Shown here: positions 41,211-49,186 of the stretch, piece after piece
How positions within the stretch are numbered: position 1 is the stretch's first letter
Layout: each line of letters opens with the position of its first letter
Assembly (NCBI RefSeq): GCF_008329905.1
Contig: NZ_CP032156.1
Location: forward strand, 124,001-188,000
Source of the DNA: Mycobacterium sp. ELW1
GTDB lineage: Bacteria > Actinomycetota > Actinomycetes > Mycobacteriales > Mycobacteriaceae
Reading direction: 5' to 3'
DNA: 64,000 nucleotides
Position numbers and translations under genes: made by a program
The notes under the pieces: generated by a model
What the model saw: only the letters and a program-made list of their open reading frames with translations
The model's database searches: none
Told to the model about the DNA's origin: nothing

Positions 41211-41717
41211 ATGACTGTCCCAGCCGACGGCGTCGCCCGCCTCATGCACTTCGTCGACGCCCGCTTGGGTCAACTGCGGATGAGCAAGGAAGATGCCAAC
41301 CGCCGAGGGTTCCCCCACCCCAGCACGTTGGCCGCTGTCCGCGCCCGCGAGTCCCAGCACACCCCCACCGTGCGCACGCTGCTGCGCATCGACCGCACCC
41401 TGGGCTGGCAGCCCGGGTCGGCCGCAGTGGTGCTGCTGGGCGGCACCCCGCTCAGTGTGACCGCCCGGACCACCCGTAACGTGCGCGCTCACGAGCAGTC
41501 CTCGACGCCGATGACGGCCCAGGACGTCATTGACCGGCTGCTGGGCCAACTGCGCGACGAAATCGAGCGAGCCCGCGACGAGGTGCGCGCCGTCGATGAC
41601 CGCCTCCAGCGTCTCTACACAGTGCACGAACGGTTGAGCCAGGAGTTCCGCGTCGATCACACGCTGGTCGAGGAGTTCGACGACCAGGACGCGGTCAGCG
41701 GCACCGTGCAGCACTGA
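41211..41717 (+). CDS. putative master regulator of transfer/ESX genes (XRE-like DNA-binding protein)
   Basis: 168 residues from ATG 41211. The N-terminal ~80 residues (ARLMHFVDARLGQLRMSKED, PHPSTLAAVRARESQHTPTV, RTLLRIDRTLGWQPGSAAVV) form a helix-turn-helix domain of the XRE-like type common in mycobacterial plasmid and prophage repressors; residues 100-150 are a coiled-coil (DRLLGQLRDEIERARDEVRA, VDDRLQRLYTVHERL), probably for dimerisation. It is divergent from the type IV operon with a shared palindrome in between, so autoregulation is likely. The same kind of element precedes five other operons, making this the best candidate for their regulator (inference). Confidence 0.75.
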   Translation: MTVPADGVARLMHFVDARLGQLRMSKEDANRRGFPHPSTLAAVRARESQHTPTVRTLLRIDRTLGWQPGSAAVVLLGGTPLSVTARTTRNVRAHEQSSTPMTAQDVIDRLLGQLRDEIERARDEVRAVDDRLQRLYTVHERLSQEFRVDHTLVEEFDDQDAVSGTVQH

Positions 41718-41731
41718 GGTGCGCGCCGCGC

Positions 41732-42388
41732 TCACCACCGCGGCATCCGCTCGCCGTGTTCGGGCAGCGGCCGCGGCTCCACCACCGGTGGGCCGGTGAT
41801 TTCGTAGGGCCCCAGAATCTCGGCGGCGTCCTCGGCAGTGAGCGTGCGCTGCGGCGGCGTCAACGGCCACCACTGCTCCGAGCCAGGGATCGCCAACCAT
41901 CCTTCGGCGATGCCGTACACCCCGGCCACCACGGGCGCGGCGGCGACTTGGGCGCACAGCCACGGCACGACCAGCATCTGACCCATCGTCGGGGCCGGGT
42001 CATACAACGCGATGATCGGCAGTCCCAGCGCGGCCCCCGACCACAGCAAAGCAGCGGTGGGGAAGGCCCGAAGTGTCGCCGGAATCAGGTTCACCAGAAC
42101 AGTTTTGAGTGCCACGCCGGCTAACCAACCCAGCGGAACACATACCGCCAGCACTGCCACCGCCACCAGTTCCACCTGTGAGGTCGGCGACTTGGCCACT
42201 CGCAGGATCAGCGGCGGCAGCGACGTGTCGTCATGCGGGTCGGGCACCGCGGCCACCGTGTCGCGCTGGCGAGCTCGCACGCGGCGGCCCAGCTGCTCGG
42301 CGCGGCGGCGCTGAATCAGCGACCATCCCTGCCGCCGAGCAATCCAGGCCCGGCGCACCTCATCGAACTTGTCGCTGGGATCAGCCAT
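41732..42388 (-). CDS. membrane protein of the transfer region
   Basis: 218 residues: a basic N-terminal region (RRRAEQLGRRVRARQRD), three to four membrane helices (LVAVAVLAVCVPLGWLAGV, LIPATLRAFPTAALLWSGAA, LVVPWLCAQVAAAPVVAGVY) and a Pro-rich C-terminal tail. No family recognised; similar proteins accompany the coupling ATPase in mycobacterial conjugative plasmids. Its start lies 6 nt behind a TAGGGT -10 box, so it is read from its own promoter. Confidence 0.65.
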   Translation of the reverse strand: MADPSDKFDEVRRAWIARRQGWSLIQRRRAEQLGRRVRARQRDTVAAVPDPHDDTSLPPLILRVAKSPTSQVELVAVAVLAVCVPLGWLAGVALKTVLVNLIPATLRAFPTAALLWSGAALGLPIIALYDPAPTMGQMLVVPWLCAQVAAAPVVAGVYGIAEGWLAIPGSEQWWPLTPPQRTLTAEDAAEILGPYEITGPPVVEPRPLPEHGERMPRW

Positions 42389-42394
42389 AAAACG

Positions 42395-42438
42395 ACCCTA
42401 AAACGCGCCAAAGGGTAGCTCGTGCACTATTTTTGCGG
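42395..42438 (-). promoter_or_regulatory. leaderless promoter with GTGC element, gene 41732-42388
   Basis: Minus strand: AAAAATAGTGC followed by -35 ACGAGC (42418-42423), 17-bp spacer, -10 TAGGGT (42395-42400), then 6 nt to ATG 42388. Confidence 0.72.
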
Positions 42439-42517
42439 CTCCGGCTCCGGCCCACGATCAGCTGAGCGGGCGGGGGTGGCGCGCTGCGCCATCCCGCACT
42501 CTCGCTGTTGTCGAGCG

Positions 42518-42826
42518 CTACACCGCACCGCGGTTCGCCGCGGCAGCGAACCGGTGCGCGGCATCGAAGTAGTGCCGGGCATAGCGCAGTTGCGCAGCAG
42601 TGGCGTCGCCGGCCACCAGCACAGTGGCGGCCTCGTCTCGTGCCGAGAGGGCGTATTGGCGGCGGCGATGGGTGTCAGTGCCCATGATCACCGCGTATTG
42701 AAGGTCTTTGCGGGCCTGCGCAAGCGCGGTCGAGGTGGCGACTTGGGCGCCCAGGGCGTCTTGTGTGTGCGGTGAGTGGTTACAGCAGTCGTGTGCTGGC
42801 AACGCCTGCGCGACAATCGAACTCAT
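42518..42826 (-). CDS. small helical protein, paralogue of the 21139 cassette product
   Basis: 102 residues, starting in a 4-nt overlap (ATGA) with the coupling-ATPase gene and thus co-translated with it. Residues about 50-95 (THRRRQYALSARDEAATVLV, GDATAAQLRYARHYFDAAHR) match the protein encoded at 21139-21429. The N-terminal part differs (CCNHSPHTQDALGAQVATST). Possibly an accessory or regulatory subunit of the coupling protein; no known domain. Confidence 0.65.
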   Translation of the reverse strand: MSSIVAQALPAHDCCNHSPHTQDALGAQVATSTALAQARKDLQYAVIMGTDTHRRRQYALSARDEAATVLVAGDATAAQLRYARHYFDAAHRFAAAANRGAV

Positions 42827-44250
42827 CGCCTCGACGCCAACGTGCCCTTGCCATTGCCCCGTTGTTGGCGATGGCTGCCGCCGCTGCTGCTGATTCGGGC
42901 GTCGCGAAGTTCGTCAAGGTATGTGACGAACTCGGTCCAGTCGATGAGGGATACCATGCGCCCTGGCGTTCCTCGCACCAGCAACCGGGCGAACGTGTCG
43001 TTGGGCGGCAAAAGTTCTTCAGGCTCAAGGGCATTGCCGAAGTTACGGCTGGTCGACGTGGAATCCAAGCTGTGGTCGTAGGACTGTTGACTGCGTGTCG
43101 TCTTGCCACTCCAAAAGGACGCCGACTCCATCAAATCCTTTTCGTGCGAACCGTACATGAGCAGCGAGGCCGGAACGACGGCCCGGATCGCTGCGCCCTG
43201 CAGCGGGCCGTAGATCGCGTCGAGCTGCTCACCGGCCTGGGCGGCGAAACACAGCGATACCCCCAGGCCGCGGGACTCGGCGATGTATTGGGGCAACCGC
43301 GGCAACGGGGTGTTGGTGATCTCGTCGAGGAACATGCCCAGCCGCGCAAACTCGTCCCACTGAGCGACTTTCACGCGTTGCCGATTGATCAGCTGGTCCA
43401 TGAGGGTGATCGCCTGCGCGGCTACGGTTCCGTCGAACGGGGTCAGCAGATAGATGGTGGCGTTCGGATCTTCCAAAAACGTTTCATCGAGCATCGGCAG
43501 ACCCTTGTCGCGTTCCATCGTTTGCAGCCAGGCGGTCAGCACCTTGGTCACGGTGATCTTGACCGAATCGCGTTGCTTGGCTTCCATACTCAACACGCTG
43601 CGCACGCGCGCCTCGAAATAGCGGTTGGCCGACCAGACAGCCGCGGTCACCCACGACGCGTCGGTGCTCATCTGCGTCGAGGTTGGCCACGGGTTGGGTA
43701 GCGTCACATCCTCGGCCGCCTCGAGCACCCAGTCGATACCCAGGCCGAGCGCGTGCGGGCTCGCGGCGTAGAGCAAGCAGGTCAACGGGGCGAACGCCAG
43801 ATCATCCCAAGGCCCGGGATCGCTGCCACGAAAAGAGCTGCCCGACAGGGCAACCGCCGATGTGCTCAGCAATGTGCGCGCCACCGCCTTGGCGTCCTCC
43901 AGGCCGGTGATCCACGCTGTCGGATCGAATCGGTAGGGACGCAGATCGGCCGGGTAATAGGGGGCCGCTATCGGCCGCAGATCCAGCAGCGCAGCCGGGC
44001 CATAGCGGCGCGAGGCCACCATCTGCATCAGGTCATCTTTGGACGAGGACACCAGCGCCGGGCCCGGCCACAGCACCGCCGACTGCGCCAGCCACTTACG
44101 GGTCTTACCGGCGCCCGGTGGGGCGAACGCGCCGATGTGCGGGGCGGTCTCCAGCGGCACCAGCCGGCCGCGGTCGTCGTGCACCCAGCCGGCGAAGGGA
44201 GTCACCGGAGGCCGGTAGCCGCCGGCGGCGGCAGTGGGCGTCGCGCTCAT
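42823..44250 (-). CDS. type IV coupling protein (VirD4/TraG-like ATPase)
   Basis: 475 residues. Walker A FAPPGAGKTRKWLAQSAVLW lies near residue 42, followed by GPALVSSSKDDLMQM and a Walker B-like GMFLDEITNTPLPRLP, then FAAQAGEQLDAIYG, the usual VirD4/TraG order. It lacks N-terminal membrane helices, so membrane contact must come from a partner such as the neighbouring membrane protein. Coupling proteins bring the relaxase-DNA complex to the channel. The gene has its own leaderless promoter (44259-44303). Confidence 0.88.
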   Translation of the reverse strand: MSATPTAAAGGYRPPVTPFAGWVHDDRGRLVPLETAPHIGAFAPPGAGKTRKWLAQSAVLWPGPALVSSSKDDLMQMVASRRYGPAALLDLRPIAAPYYPADLRPYRFDPTAWITGLEDAKAVARTLLSTSAVALSGSSFRGSDPGPWDDLAFAPLTCLLYAASPHALGLGIDWVLEAAEDVTLPNPWPTSTQMSTDASWVTAAVWSANRYFEARVRSVLSMEAKQRDSVKITVTKVLTAWLQTMERDKGLPMLDETFLEDPNATIYLLTPFDGTVAAQAITLMDQLINRQRVKVAQWDEFARLGMFLDEITNTPLPRLPQYIAESRGLGVSLCFAAQAGEQLDAIYGPLQGAAIRAVVPASLLMYGSHEKDLMESASFWSGKTTRSQQSYDHSLDSTSTSRNFGNALEPEELLPPNDTFARLLVRGTPGRMVSLIDWTEFVTYLDELRDARISSSGGSHRQQRGNGKGTLASRR

Positions 44251-44258
44251 AGTTGAAA

Positions 44259-44303
44259 ACCCTAGGGCTGGCGCCAGGGTGCTTCGTGCACTATTTTTCG
44301 CGG
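44259..44303 (-). promoter_or_regulatory. leaderless promoter with GTGC element, coupling-protein operon
   Basis: Minus strand: CGAAAAATAGTGC, -35 ACGAAG (44282-44287), 17-bp spacer, -10 TAGGGT (44259-44264), 8 nt to ATG 44250. Confidence 0.72.
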
Positions 44304-44307
44304 CGGC

Positions 44308-44577
44308 TCAGTCGGGCAGCGGAGCGACGTACTCCCCCGCGCGCACGTCGGGCCCGATCCGTACCGCGTACTGGAGCTGATCGGCGGTGTACATCCAGCC
44401 GTCATCGGTCCAGGTGCGCGGAACGAGTTGCGCCACAACCGGTTGCGGCAAGCTGCATGCCTTAGCGACGTCGGCGATGGTGAACAGCCGGTCGCGCTCG
44501 CCCCTCGTCACCACCGCGGCGTTGCGGCGGCGAAACGACTCCAAACACAGCGGTGCGGCGAGCTGCTCATCAGTCAC
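44308..44577 (-). CDS. small putative DNA-binding protein
   Basis: 89 residues from GTG 44577. The segment FTIADVAKACSLPQPVVAQL followed by WTDDGWMYTADQL resembles an excisionase/MerR-type winged helix: two helices, then a strand-like wing. A -10 box TAGCCT ends 6 nt upstream of the GTG, indicating leaderless transcription, but the GTGC element of the other promoters is not present. It may be an accessory regulator of the transfer genes. Confidence 0.5.
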   Translation of the reverse strand: MTDEQLAAPLCLESFRRRNAAVVTRGERDRLFTIADVAKACSLPQPVVAQLVPRTWTDDGWMYTADQLQYAVRIGPDVRAGEYVAPLPD

Positions 44578-44637
44578 AGATTAAGGCTACGGCGCGGCGG
44601 GGCGGGGCGGGGACGGAAAATTCCGGTGTTTGGTTCT

Positions 44638-45624
44638 TCAGCCGGCACCGAGCCGCTGCCCCAACGCAAAAGCGACTTCCGCGGCGTTGAACAGGCGGAT
44701 TGGGCCGTCGAGGGTGCCAGTGTGGGATCTGAGGTAGGCGTACCCCGGGTCCGCGGGCAGGTGCCAGGCGTCGGGGCGGCCGAGCACATCCGTCGAGTCC
44801 TGTGCTGTGGCCGTCCGCAACGCGAGGACGCAGTCGCAGGTCAGGGACACGGTCCGACCGTCGCCGGTGGGCAGCATCGCCGGCGGCCGGGTGCTCGACA
44901 CGATCAGCCGCACGCCCAGCCCGGGGCCCTGGTCGATGACCCGTTGCAGCGTGGTTGTCACCTCGGGCTGCCAGTCCAGCAGCTCGTCGACGGCGTCGAT
45001 TACGACGACCAGTTCGGGAGGGCTGTGGCCCGTCTGGGTGGTGCGGCGGTCGATCTCGTCGTCGAGGTAGGCGCACCAGCTTTCCCAGTGCCCGGGCGGG
45101 TCCTCAGGGCGGCGATGGCCGCGGTGAGCTTTGACGTGCGGCGGCAACGCCCCCGCCGAGCAAATGCAGTTTTGATAATCGCCGACTGCGAGGATGAGTC
45201 GGGTGGGCGGATAGATCGCGCACAAGCCGGCGACGATTGATTGCAGCGCAACGCTTTTGCCCGCTCCCCCGGTGCCGACGCACGCCACGATGCTGGAGTG
45301 CTCGCCGATCTCGATCGTCGTCGGAAGGTGGGACGCGTCGGGCGGTGCGCCGACTGGGCTTCGCAGGACCCGATCGCCGGCGCGGCGCTGCCAAGCCGGT
45401 TGCGGGTCGAAGGTGGCGATATCGGTGATGTTCAGGGCGTCCAGGAAGCGCTGATCCACCCAGCGCGGGTCGATGCGGGCGGCGGTGATCGGCCAGGGCC
45501 GATCGGTGAGTTCGGCCGCGGTGTGGGTGACGGCGCGCAGCGCCTCGGTGTAAGAGACGTGGTGGGTGCGCTGGTAGTCGCGGGCTGCCTGCTTGCGGGC
45601 GTTGGTGGTCACGGCGGATCCCAT
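44638..45624 (-). CDS. FtsK/EccC-like single-domain ATPase
   Basis: 328 residues from ATG 45624 (a GTG at 45612 is possible). Contains one P-loop, ACVGTGGAGKSVALQSIVAG near residue 117, DEIDRRTTQTGHSPPELVVV with VVIDAVDELL as Walker B, and LGVRLIVSSTRPPAMLP, the FtsK/SpoIIIE pattern seen in the ATPase modules of EccC. It lacks membrane segments and the other two EccC modules. It lies between the transfer genes and eccE and could be an extra DNA translocase or a free ESX ATPase module. Confidence 0.72.
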   Translation of the reverse strand: MGSAVTTNARKQAARDYQRTHHVSYTEALRAVTHTAAELTDRPWPITAARIDPRWVDQRFLDALNITDIATFDPQPAWQRRAGDRVLRSPVGAPPDASHLPTTIEIGEHSSIVACVGTGGAGKSVALQSIVAGLCAIYPPTRLILAVGDYQNCICSAGALPPHVKAHRGHRRPEDPPGHWESWCAYLDDEIDRRTTQTGHSPPELVVVIDAVDELLDWQPEVTTTLQRVIDQGPGLGVRLIVSSTRPPAMLPTGDGRTVSLTCDCVLALRTATAQDSTDVLGRPDAWHLPADPGYAYLRSHTGTLDGPIRLFNAAEVAFALGQRLGAG

Positions 45625-45821
45625 CGTTCGTGCGCGGCCGTCGTGCGGGAGCCCACACCATCCGCGGCCGCGCGTTGAGCAACGGGTCGCAGCGCGACGC
45701 CCGAGGGGCGTTGTCCTGACGGGTGCGGATCCGGTGTGGGCGGATGTCCGTTGTGCAGGAGAGCAGCCGCGCGCCGGCGGCATGCCACAAGTTTAGCGGC
45801 GGCTCCGACGCGCAGCACCGC

Positions 45822-47525
45822 TCAAATTCCGAGCCAGGCCTGCTCTTGGTTGAACGCCACGATCGCCACCTCGATGGTGTCGGCGGCGGTGGTGATGCGC
45901 ACCGATTCACGGGAGATCTGCTGAAAGTGCATGTCGGGTTGCTGACCGGTGGGCTGGGCGCGGCCCAGCGTGATCACGGTGGCCGACAACCCGGTCGGTG
46001 GCGGCATCACGGGACGGTCGTTGACGATGATCGACGGCACGAACTCCGCGGGCCGGCGCCGCTCGACGACAGCGATGTTGGGTTGGGACAACCCAATCCA
46101 ACGGTTGGGCTGGCTGGAGTAGATCGCGATCCGTTCCCCCACCGCCGCGGCCCGGATGAGCAGCTGGCGCACGTAGTAATCGCCGGTGTCCATGACGATG
46201 CGGGTGGCGCGCTGCGGATCGGTCAATGCCAGCATGACCAAGTCATCGAGTTGCACTTGCGGATCTGCGCGCCGGTCATCGAGCAGTGCTGCCCCCACCA
46301 GGATTCCGGTGGAGCCGATGGGTATCTCCAGGGTCGTCGGGTCCCCCAAGGCACGCGAGGGGATCTCCAGACGTGGTGGACGCGCCGTCGGTGCGGGCCG
46401 CAGCGCTGCGGGATATTGGTCGCCGGGCAACGTGTTCAGATACAGCGTCGGAGGCTGTTGTGGTGGCTGCGGGTCGTTGGTGCGCACGATCGCCGACACC
46501 ATCACCGGGCCGTCGCCGTCGGGGGCTTCCACATAGCGGCGTTTGAACAGGCTCAGTGTCAGCACGACCTCATCGGTGCGCAGCGCCCACATCTGGTGCA
46601 GTGAGGCGGTGGTGATGTCCTCAGGTGAGAAGTAGTACGTCGTCAGGAAGCCGGGGTGGCCCTTGACTCTGCGCCAGCCGACCTCACTACCGGCCTTGGT
46701 GCGCCGCCGGGTCGCGGCGCTGGTCGAGCGGAACGGCACCGGGGCCGCGGGACTGTCGGTGCCCTCGATCACCGGAGGTGTTGGCGCTGACTGCAAACGG
46801 GCTCCGAGCCGATCCAGGGCGGTGTCCAGTTCGGCCGCGCTCAACGCGGTCGCGCGAATGTCACGTTCCAACAGTGCGTTGATGATCCGTTCGGTGGCTG
46901 CGGCGGCAGCCGCCCCGATCGAGTGTCGATACTGCAAGCCCGGCACCGAGTTTTGGATGTCGAGGCGCACCACGAACTGCACGGTGCGCTGGCCGGCGGC
47001 GGGCCGATCGGCCAACAGGGTGCTGTACAGCGGCGGGTACTCGTTGCCGCGGCGCACTCGGTGCCCGGCGGGCACCACGTCAATCGCGAGCTGAAGCCCG
47101 CCGGGCTGATCGAGGAGCTCGGTGAGCACCTCCAGCGGCAACACGTTGCGCGTCAGCGACACCGTCGAGCCGCGCAGGAACGTCAGCGAGTACGGCTTGC
47201 CGGTCACCTCGATCATGGTGAGGGCTTCGTATTCCTCGACCCGCACTCCGCACACGATGTTGCCGTGCGGTACGTCCACCGCCGCGGCGGCGGGCGGTCG
47301 CTTGCGGCGCCGGGAACGCCACCGCGCCACGGCCGCCAGCCACGCCGGCACGTTGCGCCGGTGCAGCGTCGGCACCAGCAGCAGCAGCGCCGCGGCGGTG
47401 ATCGTGGCGGCCGGCCACCATCCGAACCGGGCTGGCGGCAGCACCATGAACGACACCAGCGCAATGACTTCCAGGGCCACGACCACCGGTGTGCCGGCGC
47501 GTACGCCGACTGTGCGTGCCTTCAT
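45822..47525 (-). CDS. eccE: EccE, ESX membrane component
   Basis: 567 residues from ATG 47525, overlapping the mycosin stop (ATGA). Two N-terminal membrane helices (VVALEVIALVSFMVLPPARF and ATITAAALLLLVPTL) precede a large soluble domain with the EccE features YEALTMIEVTGKPYSLTFLR and TVQFVVRLDIQNS. EccE stabilises the ESX membrane complex with the mycosin. Length is in the family range. It closes the espI-eccD-mycP-eccE operon, whose genes overlap by 1-4 nt. Confidence 0.85.
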   Translation of the reverse strand: MKARTVGVRAGTPVVVALEVIALVSFMVLPPARFGWWPAATITAAALLLLVPTLHRRNVPAWLAAVARWRSRRRKRPPAAAAVDVPHGNIVCGVRVEEYEALTMIEVTGKPYSLTFLRGSTVSLTRNVLPLEVLTELLDQPGGLQLAIDVVPAGHRVRRGNEYPPLYSTLLADRPAAGQRTVQFVVRLDIQNSVPGLQYRHSIGAAAAAATERIINALLERDIRATALSAAELDTALDRLGARLQSAPTPPVIEGTDSPAAPVPFRSTSAATRRRTKAGSEVGWRRVKGHPGFLTTYYFSPEDITTASLHQMWALRTDEVVLTLSLFKRRYVEAPDGDGPVMVSAIVRTNDPQPPQQPPTLYLNTLPGDQYPAALRPAPTARPPRLEIPSRALGDPTTLEIPIGSTGILVGAALLDDRRADPQVQLDDLVMLALTDPQRATRIVMDTGDYYVRQLLIRAAAVGERIAIYSSQPNRWIGLSQPNIAVVERRRPAEFVPSIIVNDRPVMPPPTGLSATVITLGRAQPTGQQPDMHFQQISRESVRITTAADTIEVAIVAFNQEQAWLGI

Positions 47526-49186
47526 CGCATCATCTTTCGTCGCATCGCCACCACCGCCAGGGCGACACCGGCGAGCACGAGCACCGCCGCACCGCCGAGC
47601 AGTGCGCTGTTGCGGGGCCGCAAATCCGGGCCGGGAGGGGCCGGGGGCACGTAGAGGTCGGTGCTGAGCTGCTCGACGGGCTTGGGATCGCCCAGCGGCA
47701 CATCGAAGGTCAGCGCCGCCACCGGATCGACCACCCCGTAGCCGACCTGATTGTCGACCCCGCGGGCCGGGTTGTGGGCGGTTTCGGTGATGCGCCGCAT
47801 GACTTGCGCGGCGCTCAGGTCGGGAAACTTCGCCCGCACCAACGCGACCACGCCGCTGACATAGGCGGCTGAAAAGCTGGTGCCCCAGAACCCGGCGCCC
47901 AGGCCCGGTTCGTCGGGGCGGGCGTTGACCGCGGCGCCGTTGGTATTGGCCAGGCCCATGATTCGCCAGCCGGGAGCGGCCACCGACACCCAGGGGCCGT
48001 TGATGGAATCCGGCAGCGGAAGCCCCTCGGGGGTCACCGCCCCGACAGTGAGGACGTAGTTGGAGAACCACGCCGGCGTGACGATCGTGCGCACCCCGTT
48101 CCAGTCGCGCGGATCGTCGGGGTTGAGCGGGTTGAACGCCGGGTTCTGGCCGCAGTCCTGTCCCTGCTCGGGCTCGCCCTTGTTGCCCGCGGCGGCCACG
48201 ATGACGATGTCTTTTTCCACCGCGGCGTAGCGGATCGCCGCGCCGAGGGGATCCTGGTTAACCGGGGCGGCGGCGTTGATGCACGAGGCCAGGGACACAT
48301 TGATGACCCGCACCCCCGGCAGGTCGGCGGCGTGGCGGATCGCCTTGGCCAGGGTGACGATGTCGCCGACTTTGCGCTGGCCCTGCAGATCGCCCGGGCT
48401 GGGCCGTGCCGGGGTGAACGCCGTCGACGACTGCCGAATCGAAATCAAGGAGACGTCGGGGGCGACGCCCACCACGCCGTCCGGGCCGTCGGGCGGCGGT
48501 CCGGGGACCAATGGTTGAGCTGCCCCGGTGTCGCCGGGTCCCTGCGCCGGAGGGGGCCCCGCCGGAGGGGGTCCCCCAGGAGGAGGCTCCGCAGGGGGTG
48601 GTGGTGGCGGCGGTGCGGGTGCGGTCACCGTCGCGGTCGCTGTGATGGTCGGCGGCGGCGGGAACGCCGGCGGTGCGGGGTTGGCCGGTATACCCGGCGG
48701 TGGCGGAGGCGCGCCCACACCTGCAGGACGCGGCGTGGGCCGGTCGGCAGGATTGGCCGGGGCGGCACCGATGATCGACGCGACGATCGTGCCGTGACTT
48801 TCGCAATCGGTCAGCCCGCCGTCGGGCAAGCCCTGCACGAAGTCGCCGCCGGGAAACAGCCGCGGAAACCGCGGATTCGGGGTGACGCCGGTGTCGATGA
48901 TGGCGACCGTCACCCCCGCGCCGGTGGAGTATTGCCACGCCTGCTCGATGTTGAGCATGGTGTTGCCCGGGGCGGGCTGGGTCACGTTGGGATCGCCGAC
49001 CACCACCGGTGAGACGCACGCCTTGGTTTGGCGCATCTCCTGCGGCGGGCCCGGTGTCTCGTCGGGCGGCAAGGCGCCCGGGTCGATGACCGGCGGGGCG
49101 ATCGCCAGCGCCGCCGGGGGGGCCATCAAGTTCGCGCTCAGCAGCCCGAACGCGGCCAGTGCGGCCGCCACACTTCTGCCCCTCAT
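47522..49186 (-). CDS. mycP: mycosin, membrane-anchored subtilisin-like protease of the ESX system
   Basis: 554 residues from ATG 49186. Signal peptide (MRGRSVAAALAAFGLLSANL), Asp in VTVAIIDTGVTP near residue 95, His in DCESHGTIVASI near 129, Ser in GTSFSAAYVSGVVAL near 438, and a C-terminal membrane helix followed by RRKM. Between His and Ser is an insertion that is extremely Pro/Gly-rich (roughly residues 140-235), longer than in chromosomal mycosins. Mycosins stabilise the ESX core complex. Upstream in-frame extensions overlap eccD and were not used. Confidence 0.93.
   Translation of the reverse strand: MRGRSVAAALAAFGLLSANLMAPPAALAIAPPVIDPGALPPDETPGPPQEMRQTKACVSPVVVGDPNVTQPAPGNTMLNIEQAWQYSTGAGVTVAIIDTGVTPNPRFPRLFPGGDFVQGLPDGGLTDCESHGTIVASIIGAAPANPADRPTPRPAGVGAPPPPPGIPANPAPPAFPPPPTITATATVTAPAPPPPPPPAEPPPGGPPPAGPPPAQGPGDTGAAQPLVPGPPPDGPDGVVGVAPDVSLISIRQSSTAFTPARPSPGDLQGQRKVGDIVTLAKAIRHAADLPGVRVINVSLASCINAAAPVNQDPLGAAIRYAAVEKDIVIVAAAGNKGEPEQGQDCGQNPAFNPLNPDDPRDWNGVRTIVTPAWFSNYVLTVGAVTPEGLPLPDSINGPWVSVAAPGWRIMGLANTNGAAVNARPDEPGLGAGFWGTSFSAAYVSGVVALVRAKFPDLSAAQVMRRITETAHNPARGVDNQVGYGVVDPVAALTFDVPLGDPKPVEQLSTDLYVPPAPPGPDLRPRNSALLGGAAVLVLAGVALAVVAMRRKMMR

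Noticed and set aside
44260..44600. A further member of the GTGC promoter set before the 44308-44577 gene
   Set aside because: A TAGCCT box 6 nt before GTG 44577 suggests leaderless transcription, but the -35 region is GC-only and lacks the GTGC element, so it was not counted.
47525..48071. N-terminal extension of EccE and of the mycosin, EccD and redoxin-CcdA frames
   Set aside because: Overlapping ATGA or GTGA starts at 47525, 49186, 50706 and 702 give family-like N-termini; the extensions overlap neighbouring genes.
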